DNA from: Acidobacteria bacterium 28-1
GTDB taxonomy: Bacteria; Acidobacteriota; Blastocatellia; Pyrinomonadales; Pyrinomonadaceae
Assembly (NCBI GenBank): GCA_002050365.1
Contig: MWYZ01000106.1
Location: 1-32,111, forward strand
Direction of reading: 5' to 3'
DNA: 32,111 nucleotides
Part shown: positions 15,076 to 22,547 of the stretch, in pieces
Numbering within the stretch: position 1 is the stretch's first letter
How the letters are laid out: the number at the start of each line of letters is the position of its first letter
Made by a program: the position numbers and the translations under genes
Notes under the pieces: generated by a model
Databases searched by the model: none
What the model saw: only the letters and a program-made list of their open reading frames with translations
What the model was told of the DNA's origin: nothing

Positions 15076-16473
15076 TTAAACTGTTTTGACCTTCTCCATC
15101 ACTTCATTCAAATCAATCTCACTGATATTATCAATTCCCGCGCAGATTTCCATCAACAATTTATCCTGCGCGTTGCCTTTTTGTTTGGCGACTTTGTAAG
15201 GCAAATCTTCGCGGAACGTAACCATCGAATATTTGGAAAAATAATCGGGAAAAGCGTGTTCGAGTTTGGTTTCGAGTTCTCTTTTTCTGACAAAAATCGG
15301 GTCGGCGACGGCATCGCGCATTTCGTAAAAATTTTCTTCCGCCATTTGTGCAATCGCGTCGGTGTTTTCCTTTCGCAATGCGCCGTATTCGTCGAAAACC
15401 TTTTCCCAATCGGTGCCATGCCGCTGGATAAGCCCGTTTAAGATTCGGCAATCTTCAAATGAAGCGTTCATTCCCTGACCGTAAAACGGCACGACGGCGT
15501 GCGCCGAATCGCCGAGCAATAAACTTTTTCCGCCGACATTCCAGGGAAAACATTTGATTGTACCGAGATTGCCGATTGGATTGGCGAAAAAATCTTCCGT
15601 TAAAGTCGGCATCAACGGAGTCGCGTCGGGGAAATTTGTTTGAAAAAAATCGAGCAAAGATTTTTCGTCTTCGACGGAACGCCGTCTTCCAGACGACATT
15701 TTGCCAGCAAGATGCTGGCGTTCCAATTGCTCAAAACTGTTTTCGCCCGTGTGCGCCAGAAACAGCGTGCAGGTAAAACTGCCGTCGAAGTTCGGTAATG
15801 CAATCATCATAAACGCGCGCCGCGCCCAGATGTGCAGAGCGTTTTTCTCCATTAAAAAATCGCCGTCGTCACCTGGCGAAATATGCAGTTCTTTGTAACC
15901 GTGTTCGAGCCATTGTTGCGAAAAATTGAAACGCGGAATGCCTCCGTGAAGCATTGCGTCGCGCACTTTTGAGCCTGCGCCGTCAGTCGCAATCAATGTA
16001 TCGCCCTTAATAATTTTTCTCTCGCCAGTTTCCGCGTTTTCCAAAATTGCTCCGCCGTTTTTGCAATCGAAATCAACACATTTTTCGTTGAAATAAAATC
16101 TTACGCCTGCATATTTTTCCGCTTCGTTCATCAAAGCCATATTCAAACCCGAACGCGAAACCGAGTTGATATACTCGCCCTCACGTCCACTATACGGAAG
16201 AAGTTTCGTTTGCCCGTCAACCGCGTGGATCATTCGTCCGTGCATCGGGACGGCTTCGGCAAGCATATATTCGTCCATCTCGACTTCTCGAAGCGCGGCG
16301 ATTCCACGGTCTGACAAAGCGAGATTTATTGAACGTCCCGCCGACATTTCCTCCTTCCGCATATCGCCGCGGGATTCGTAAATTTCTGCTTCAATGCCGC
16401 GTTTGGCAAGATAAATGGCTAAGAGCGAACCCGACAAGCCCGCGCCGATGATAGTTACTTTTTGTTTCGGCAT
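15076..16473 (-). CDS. kmo: kynurenine 3-monooxygenase
   Basis: A 465-residue FAD- and NADPH-dependent aromatic hydroxylase making 3-hydroxykynurenine. The dinucleotide fold GAGLSG is at 10-15, followed by YESRGDMRKEEMSAGRSINL, typical of KMO. The FAD motif GDSAHAVVPFYGQGMNASFED lies in the second half, in two runs ending PFYGQG and MNASFED. Residues about 250-267 (ERQHLAGKMSSGRRRS) are an extra segment relative to the family as remembered, and coincide exactly with a palindromic DNA element. The C-terminus is helical as in membrane-associated KMOs. The gene is separated from the upstream amine oxidase by a terminator and from the downstream NTF2 gene by 219 bases. Confidence 0.93.
   Translation of the reverse strand: MPKQKVTIIGAGLSGSLLAIYLAKRGIEAEIYESRGDMRKEEMSAGRSINLALSDRGIAALREVEMDEYMLAEAVPMHGRMIHAVDGQTKLLPYSGREGEYINSVSRSGLNMALMNEAEKYAGVRFYFNEKCVDFDCKNGGAILENAETGERKIIKGDTLIATDGAGSKVRDAMLHGGIPRFNFSQQWLEHGYKELHISPGDDGDFLMEKNALHIWARRAFMMIALPNFDGSFTCTLFLAHTGENSFEQLERQHLAGKMSSGRRRSVEDEKSLLDFFQTNFPDATPLMPTLTEDFFANPIGNLGTIKCFPWNVGGKSLLLGDSAHAVVPFYGQGMNASFEDCRILNGLIQRHGTDWEKVFDEYGALRKENTDAIAQMAEENFYEMRDAVADPIFVRKRELETKLEHAFPDYFSKYSMVTFREDLPYKVAKQKGNAQDKLLMEICAGIDNISEIDLNEVMEKVKTV
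15676..15724. repeat. 49-bp palindromic element inside kmo
   Basis: Outer arms GGAACGCC (15676-15683) and GGCGTTCC (15717-15724) enclose two small hairpins, CGTCT-TCC-AGACG and GCCAGCA-AGA-TGCTGGC as read on the plus strand. The resulting cruciform layout is typical of mobile palindromes. It is read in frame as part of the monooxygenase. Confidence 0.65.
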
Positions 16474-16513
16474 AATATGAAAAACATTTTCTCAAAACAT
16501 TGAAGTGCAAGCA

Positions 16514-16547
16514 AAAAAGGATAAAGCGAATTTGCTTTACCCTTTTT
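16514..16547 (-). terminator. intrinsic terminator of the amine oxidase gene
   Basis: AAAAAGGATAAAGC (16514-16527) and GCTTTACCCTTTTT (16534-16547) form a 14-bp stem with one mismatch. Read on the minus strand, the stem ends in CCTTTTTT. It sits between the amine oxidase stop and the kmo start, so kmo is likely transcribed from its own promoter. Confidence 0.65.
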
Positions 16548-16584
16548 GTAATATTTAAATTTTGTCCGATTCTATTGTCCGATT

Positions 16585-18558
16585 CTATCGCGGCACGTCG
16601 AGAGCGGGATTGCGGTTGAAAAATGCGCCCGGCAGCAGTTTGAAACCGACGTGCGTTGTCGGCATTACAGACCATTCTTCGGGGCGCGGAATATGCGTTA
16701 CGCCAAGCGTGTACCAGACGACAACATCCTGATTTTCGAGCGATTCGTTGTTGGCGAGATACTGCGGCAAACCGCCGCCGCCTTTGCTTTGATTCGGGTA
16801 AACTCCGGCAGCGTAAATTTCATCTCCGTTATAGCGCGTCGCCCAGAAATGACTGTTGATAAATTGAGCGCGTTTTCTGACCGGCGAATCGGGCGCGACG
16901 TAGGGCAGGGAATTTGCGCCGGGAACTAAAATAAAACTCGTATTTTGCCCGAGCGAATTTTTGATCGAAGGATTCATCACCGACCAGACACGCGCCGCCG
17001 GCAAATCCATCGAACGCTGAGCTTCGCGTTCGGTTTTGAACATCGTTTCACGCATTACGAAACCATTTAAATAAGGATTGTCCACGCCCGCCGCCATTGC
17101 GCTCGAATTCATTTCGGTAACGGAATTATTCGTGCCGTCAACGTCGAAATCGAGCCGGAAATTGAAAAAATGCTGGTGATGCGGCGCGACGACGTGTTCC
17201 GCGACGAGATGACCGGAAGAATCCATTTTCATCATCGAGTTATTTTCGTCGGCGCGTTTTTCCTTAACACCTTTGGCGAGCATTATTCCCGTCAAAGCCA
17301 AATCAACTTCCATCGAACCGTCCTGTTTGAAAATATAATTTATCGCGTAATCGTAATTTCCGATGGTGGCGACTGCCGATAAAACCAATTCTCTGGCGCG
17401 TCGCGTTTCATTTTTTTCGGTCAAAAAATTGTAATGCTTCCACCCGATTCCGCCGTCGCGCTCGTAGATTGCGAGAATGCCTTTGCGCTCGGAAACTTCG
17501 CCTTCGTCGTCGGCAAAAATTGCGTCGAGAAGCTGCGCGTTTTCCGGCGCGTCGAGATTTTTTTCGAGCGGATACGAATTGCGCCCGATGTTATATTCAC
17601 CGACATCAAACGCCGCCCGCCAGCGCCAGTTAGCATCGGGGTCGCCGTATGGAAGACCATTTCGGAAAGCGCGGCGCGATACAGAATCGGACGAAGTTTG
17701 CCATCGTCATCGTAAGCGACGGTATGCAAAACGATGCCTTCGCGCGGGTGCATCGTGTAGCGAAAATGCCATTTTTGCCAGACGACTTCATTCCCCCTGA
17801 GCGTGTAACCCGCGCCGTCAGGCTGGGTGATGACCAGCGGTTTCGGCTTTTCGCGTAATTTTCCAATCGCCTTTTCGCTGAAATCCTGACCTTTTTCAGC
17901 GACCGGCACAACGCCCGTGTCGGTTAAATTAACGACTGCGCCGCGAGTTATATCAACGATGGCGACAACGCCTTCAATCGGGCGACCGTAATAATTATCG
18001 CCGTCGCCTTTGAAATACGAAAGACCGCGCATCAACCTGCCCGTAAATTTCGGGTCAACCTGCCCGACTGCCCAGCCGTCAACTTCTACTTTGTCAAACT
18101 CCGTAATGCCGCGTTTTTTCATCGCCGCCTGCCAACGCGCGTCAGCTTTGACGATGCGCCGTAAATCCTCGTATTCCCTGTCAAAAATCAACGGCTGAAC
18201 ATCGGCGATTTCCTTCGACGAAATGATTTTTTTGCCGCGCAAATCAATTGTCGCCTCAAAAGTTTTGTTTAATTTTCTGTCCATCACGATGGCGAAAGCC
18301 TCGCGGCGAAACGCGGTTCCGGCTTTATAATTCCACACTTCCGCTTTCGGCGGCTCGTTTAACTGCACGGTCGAAAACAACGCCTCCAACGGAAAATTCG
18401 GCATCGTTTTCAAAATTTTGACCGCGCTTTCGATTTCGCTCGCCTCAAGCGGGTCAAGCGGATGCGTTGCTGCGGTCAAACGAAGTTGAAACGGACAACG
18501 CAAAAAAAACGATCAGCTGACAACAGGCGTAAACAAAACAAAGTTTTTTCATTTTCAT
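16585..18558 (-). pseudogene. copper-containing primary amine oxidase, frameshifted
   Basis: Exported copper amine oxidase, which oxidises primary amines to aldehydes with H2O2. The C-terminal half keeps the topaquinone site T-I-G-N-Y-D-Y, copper ligands in the HHQHFF segment and a third His in MPTTHVGF. The frame is broken twice. The signal peptide from ATG 18558 (MKMKKLCFVYACC) shifts by one base near 18478-18482 into the frame of the mature N-terminus (LTAATHPLDPLEASEIESA). Near 17650-17655 a missing base, just before the conserved PYGDPDANWRW, shifts into the catalytic half (16585 to about 17652). All three segments read as one normal-length protein once the frames are joined. This could be recent decay or sequencing indels. 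It lies between kynU and kmo. Confidence 0.82.
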
Positions 18559-18575
18559 AATTTTCTTTAATGAAA

Positions 18576-18677
18576 CTAACCGGCAACCCGGATTAAACAA
18601 TCTTTCAAAATCTCCGCGAACCGAAATATATCCGAAAACGAATTATAAATTGGGACGGGCGCACTGCGAATCAAGTC
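18576..18677 (-). pseudogene. 3'-terminal remnant of a second kynureninase gene
   Basis: Thirty-three codons before a TAG (18578-18576) read DLIRSAPVPIYNSFSDIFRF and onward. They match the end of the intact kynureninase (DVIRVAPVPLYNSFADVHKF) at about 19 of 29 positions. The rest of the copy is missing. The remnant starts exactly where the neighbouring truncated frame ends, suggesting a deletion joint near 18675. It is diverged, so this is an old paralogue rather than a recent duplication. Confidence 0.75.
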
Positions 18678-18811
18678 TTACTTACAAAACGATTTAATTC
18701 GGTGAAAGAAATTTGATGCCGCCCGCAGATTTGTTTGGCGGTATCGAACCAAATATGACTTTGGAAATGCTCGTCAAATTCTTCTTTGTTTTTAATGATT
18801 GGAAATTTCAT
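18671..18811 (-). pseudogene. truncated 46-residue 5' gene fragment
   Basis: From ATG 18811 the frame reads MKFPIIKNKEEFDEHFQSHI, then WFDTAKQICGRHQISFTELN, and ends at TGA 18671 just past the joint with the kynureninase remnant. It begins 8 bases after the kynU stop with a GGGG ribosome-site stretch, as an operon gene would. The helix pattern resembles the N-terminus of aminoglycoside-phosphotransferase-like kinases, but that is a weak impression. It is best seen as the surviving 5' end of a gene deleted together with the body of a second kynureninase. Confidence 0.5.
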
Positions 18812-18819
18812 CCCCGCTT

Positions 18820-20100
18820 TTACGCCAAACAATTCTTCAAAATTTGCGCAAATTTATGAACGTCAGCAAATGAATTATAAAGCGGAACGGGTGCGACACG
18901 AATCACGTCCGGCTCGCGCCAATCGGCGACAACGCCTCTGCGAGATATAGCTTTAAATAAATCTTTGTTGGCATTTTGAACGCGAATTGAAAGTTGACAA
19001 CCGCGCTCACTCGGATTTGAAGGTGTAATGACGGAAATGTGTTCGTCATGGATTTCGCCGAGTAGAAATTCCAAATATCCGGTCAGTTTTTTCGATTTTT
19101 CTCTGAGCGTTCTCATTCCCGCTTCTTCAAAAATATCTAATGATGCTTTCAACGCCGCCATCTGAAAAATCGGCGGATTCGAGAGTTGCCAGCCTTCCGC
19201 ACCTTTTATCGGCACAAATTCCGAATTCATCAAAAAGCGCGTTTCCTTATCGTGTCCCCACCAACCGGCAAAACGCGGCAAGTCAAAATTTTCGCTGTGG
19301 CGCTCGTGAACAAAACAACCCGCAACGCCGCCCGGACCCGAATTGAGATATTTATACGAACACCACGCGGCAAAATCCACATTCCAATCGTGCAAATATA
19401 GTTCGAGATTGCCCGCCGCGTGCGCCAAATCGAAACCGACAACCGCGCCGACTTTGTGTCCGATTTCCGCGATGCGCCGCATATCAAACGCTTGTCCGGT
19501 GTAATAATTCACGCCGCCGAGCAGAATCAACGCAATCGATTCGCCGTTTTCGGCAATTGTTTTTTCAATATCTTCGGTTCTTAAACAAGTTTCGCTTTCG
19601 CGCGGCTTTAATTCAATCAATGAATTTTCAACGTCAAATCCGTGAAATTTTATCTGCGATGCGACGGCATATTGGTCGGATGGAAACGCGCCGGCTTCGA
19701 TAACGATTTTATGTCTTTTGGCAGTTGGGCGATAAAACGAAACTAACAACAGATGCAGATTGACGGTCAGCGAATTCATCACGACCGTTTCAGGCGGTTT
19801 TGCGCCGACAACTCGCGCCATTTGTTCGGTCAAAAATTCGTGATACGGCATCCACGGATTTTTCGCTTTTGTATGACCTTCGACGCCAAACGTTTCCCAA
19901 TCTTTCAGTTCCTGTTCGATGTAAGCGCGGGTTGTTTTTGGCTGAAGTCCGAGCGAATTGCCCGTCAGATAAATCGCGTCTTTGCCGTTTGATTGTTTGG
20001 GAATATAAAAATTTTCGCGGAAATGTTTTAATGAATCCTGCGCGTCCGCATCTTTAGTGAACGATTCGGACGCTTCAAATTTTAACAATTGATTTTGCAT
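18820..20100 (-). CDS. kynU: kynureninase
   Basis: A 426-residue PLP enzyme that splits 3-hydroxykynurenine (or kynurenine) to 3-hydroxyanthranilate (anthranilate) and alanine. Family marks are YLTGNSLGLQP (44-54), GVEGHTKAKNPW (72-83) and NSLTVNLHLLL (109-119). The cofactor residues are D224 and H227 in FDLAHAAGN, and the PLP lysine is K250 in CSYKYLNSGPGG. GWWGHDKETRF and the C-terminal RVAPVPLYNSF are also typical. Length is normal. It follows the propeller regulator gene by 30 bases on the same strand and may be co-transcribed with it. Confidence 0.95.
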   Translation of the reverse strand: MQNQLLKFEASESFTKDADAQDSLKHFRENFYIPKQSNGKDAIYLTGNSLGLQPKTTRAYIEQELKDWETFGVEGHTKAKNPWMPYHEFLTEQMARVVGAKPPETVVMNSLTVNLHLLLVSFYRPTAKRHKIVIEAGAFPSDQYAVASQIKFHGFDVENSLIELKPRESETCLRTEDIEKTIAENGESIALILLGGVNYYTGQAFDMRRIAEIGHKVGAVVGFDLAHAAGNLELYLHDWNVDFAAWCSYKYLNSGPGGVAGCFVHERHSENFDLPRFAGWWGHDKETRFLMNSEFVPIKGAEGWQLSNPPIFQMAALKASLDIFEEAGMRTLREKSKKLTGYLEFLLGEIHDEHISVITPSNPSERGCQLSIRVQNANKDLFKAISRRGVVADWREPDVIRVAPVPLYNSFADVHKFAQILKNCLA

Positions 20101-20130
20101 TGGAGTAGCTCTCGGAACAGCTGTCGGAAT

Positions 20131-22401
20131 TTATTCGTCGAAGCTCAACATTACCGCGTCGAAAGTTACCGTATAGCGAATGCAGGCGAGAGTTTTGCCG
20201 TCGGGCGACGCGGCGAAACGAAAAATTTTCTCTTTATCGAAATTGGTAATTTGCCGCGGTTCTGTTTCCTCCGACAAAGATTGCCGCCAGACGTTTTTCG
20301 AGTCATCAGCCGCCAGAGTAAAATCAAGTGCTTGCCCGTCTTTCGACCACTGCAAATAGTTTTCAGGATCAATGTCGAAAACTTTCTCCGTCCGGTCTTC
20401 GTCGAGCGGACGAATTCGAGTTACAAACTTTTGAGCATCGCGGTCGAGAGAACTATAAGCCAATTTTTTGCCGTCGGGCGAAATTGCCCATCGAATAATG
20501 TCCGTATCGCTGATTGAAACCGCTTCGCCGCCGTTAATCGAAACGCGCATCAGACGACCTTCGCCGCCGATTGAACACTGGAAATAAAGCGTTTGTCCGT
20601 CGGGCGAAAATCGTAGGTTGATAATAGAGTAATCCAAATCGGTTACTTGTCTCGGCTGCGTTGCGTCCGCGTTCATTCGCCATATCTGCCTTTTTCCGTT
20701 GCGGTTTGAGACGAAAGCAATCGTGTTGCCGTCGGGCGAAACGACGGGCAAAGTGTTATTGCCCGCGCCCGTCGTCAAAGGCTGCGGCTCGCTCTCGCCG
20801 ATTTTCAAACGCCAGATATTGTGATTTTGGTAAGTGCCGTTTTCATCCACATCGAAAATGAGCGTGTCATCCGTCAGCCAACTCACTGCCTCGAAATGCT
20901 GCTCCTTTTTGAAAGTCAATTGTTTCGCCTGCTGCGTGTCACCATCGGGCAAAATCCAGATTTGCCGATCTTGCTCGATTCTCTGCGAAACGATTGAGTT
21001 GCCATCCGCCGTCATTGACAAACCGTAGTAATCGTTTAAATCGTTGGTGATGCGCCGTTCCGCGCCGTCTGGATACGAAAGATAATAAATCTGTGAGAGT
21101 TTGGTTTTTGCGTCAATCGCGTTCAATATTAAGCCTTTTTTGTCGGGCAGCCAGCGGGCGGTAGTGATTCGAGAATTATGCGGCTCGCCGATTCGACTTT
21201 CCACACCGCTGTCTGCGGGAATTTCGGCGACATACCAGAAAGTGTTGTTCGGTTCGTGATGTTTGACGGCGTAAGCGAGTGTGCCGCCGTCGGGCGACCA
21301 ATCAAGCGACCAATAATCGGAATCCGTATCGGTCGCGGCAATCGTTAGTTCGTCCGAGCCATCGTTATTGACGACGATGATAGACGTAACGCCTTCTTTC
21401 TTATTGATTCGTTTGAAGGCGAGTCGCGTTCCGTCGGGCGCAACGGTCACGCCGCCGCTCACGAAGTCAACTATTTTTTGCGGCTGTCCGCCGAACGACG
21501 GAATCCGGTAAAGAATGCCCAGGTCATTTTGTTTGTTCTCAACGTAATAGAGATAGTTGCTGTCGGGCGAGAATTTTAACGCCCAAAAATCAACGTCCGG
21601 GCGCAGCGGCAAAAGTTCCAGAACTTGCCCCGTCGCAATTTGCCGCAGATGCAAGCCGCGCTTCGCGCCGCCAATTTTCAAGAAGGCAAGATATTGACCG
21701 TCAGGCGAAATAGTTGGCGCGTAGACATCGCCGCTTTGCGTCAAACGAGTCTGTCTCATTTGCTCAAAGTTCAAAGCATTGCCCGATTTCGTACCGGAAA
21801 AATCAAATAGAGAACCGGCGATAACCATTATGAATCCGATTAGGGCAACGGCGGAAATTGCCCGTAGCCAAATGCGTTTTTCGGTTTTTTCTTCAACCGG
21901 AAAATCTTTTGTCCGGTCGGCTTCGGCGGCAAAATCATTTTCAATCGCCGGTTCAATTTCCGATTTCGGATTTGCGTCTATCGTTTCGCTCTGCGCGTCG
22001 AAGAAATCGGCAAATTCATTTTCTTTGCCGCTTATGTCGGCGACGAAACGATAGCCGCGTTTCGGCACGGTTTCGATAAATTTGTTTCCGTTTTCGTCCT
22101 CGCCCAAAACTTTGCGGAGCGTGTGAACAATCCGTGCCACGTTTGCTTCTTCGACAAACGAATTAGACCACACGAGCCGCAGAAGTTCATCCTTTTCGAC
22201 CAGATGACCGCCGCGCTCAACCAGAACGGCAAGCACGTCGAAAGCCTTCGGCGTAAGCGGGATGGCAACTCCGTCACGCAGTAATTGATGTTCCTCAACA
22301 TCAAGCCGAAACGACTTAAACCGATAAAAATGTTGCTTTTCGCCGTCCATTTCGCACTCGGATAAATTTAGGAGAAAACTAGGATAATTTTCCAAAGACA
22401 T
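20131..22401 (-). CDS. membrane-anchored winged-helix regulator with TolB-like beta-propeller
   Basis: A 756-residue protein of the acidobacterial CadC-like type. The start at ATG 22401 is chosen because GGAGG lies 7 bases upstream. Residues ~25-125 are an OmpR/PhoB-type winged helix (LTPKAFDVLAVLVERGGHLV ... NVARIVHTLRKVLGE ... ETVPKRGYRFVA). One transmembrane helix follows near residue 190 (AISAVALIGFIMVIAGSLF). The rest is a periplasmic six- to eight-bladed propeller built of WD40-like/TolB repeats with the recurring SPDGxxLAF motif. The protein presumably senses something outside and binds DNA inside. It is divergent from the secreted beta-helix gene across a 146-bp region full of inverted repeats, and lies just upstream of kynU. 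Confidence 0.88.
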   Translation of the reverse strand: MSLENYPSFLLNLSECEMDGEKQHFYRFKSFRLDVEEHQLLRDGVAIPLTPKAFDVLAVLVERGGHLVEKDELLRLVWSNSFVEEANVARIVHTLRKVLGEDENGNKFIETVPKRGYRFVADISGKENEFADFFDAQSETIDANPKSEIEPAIENDFAAEADRTKDFPVEEKTEKRIWLRAISAVALIGFIMVIAGSLFDFSGTKSGNALNFEQMRQTRLTQSGDVYAPTISPDGQYLAFLKIGGAKRGLHLRQIATGQVLELLPLRPDVDFWALKFSPDSNYLYYVENKQNDLGILYRIPSFGGQPQKIVDFVSGGVTVAPDGTRLAFKRINKKEGVTSIIVVNNDGSDELTIAATDTDSDYWSLDWSPDGGTLAYAVKHHEPNNTFWYVAEIPADSGVESRIGEPHNSRITTARWLPDKKGLILNAIDAKTKLSQIYYLSYPDGAERRITNDLNDYYGLSMTADGNSIVSQRIEQDRQIWILPDGDTQQAKQLTFKKEQHFEAVSWLTDDTLIFDVDENGTYQNHNIWRLKIGESEPQPLTTGAGNNTLPVVSPDGNTIAFVSNRNGKRQIWRMNADATQPRQVTDLDYSIINLRFSPDGQTLYFQCSIGGEGRLMRVSINGGEAVSISDTDIIRWAISPDGKKLAYSSLDRDAQKFVTRIRPLDEDRTEKVFDIDPENYLQWSKDGQALDFTLAADDSKNVWRQSLSEETEPRQITNFDKEKIFRFAASPDGKTLACIRYTVTFDAVMLSFDE

Positions 22402-22410
22402 ATCAAACCT

Positions 22411-22506
22411 CCGACGTTTACTGTGTATTTGCACAACACAAAACGTCGGTTGCTTGAAGGCTTTGGGTGAATAAGCAAAATATCACCCGCATTATAGCAA
22501 CCGACG
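22411..22506. promoter_or_regulatory. cluster of CGTCGG inverted repeats in a divergent promoter region
   Basis: CCGACGTTT (22411-22419) and AAACGTCGG (22441-22449) are perfect arms with centres 30 bp apart. CGTCGGTTGC (22444-22453) is also a perfect inverted repeat of GCAACCGACG (22497-22506). GGGTGA (22465-22470) / TCACCC (22483-22488) lies between. The three CGTCGG units between two divergent genes look like operators, plausibly for the winged-helix regulator encoded at once to the left. No clear -35/-10 pair was identified. Confidence 0.5.
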
Positions 22507-22547
22507 CGACATTAAACAAGCATTTTGACAATAGGAAGGAAATAGAT

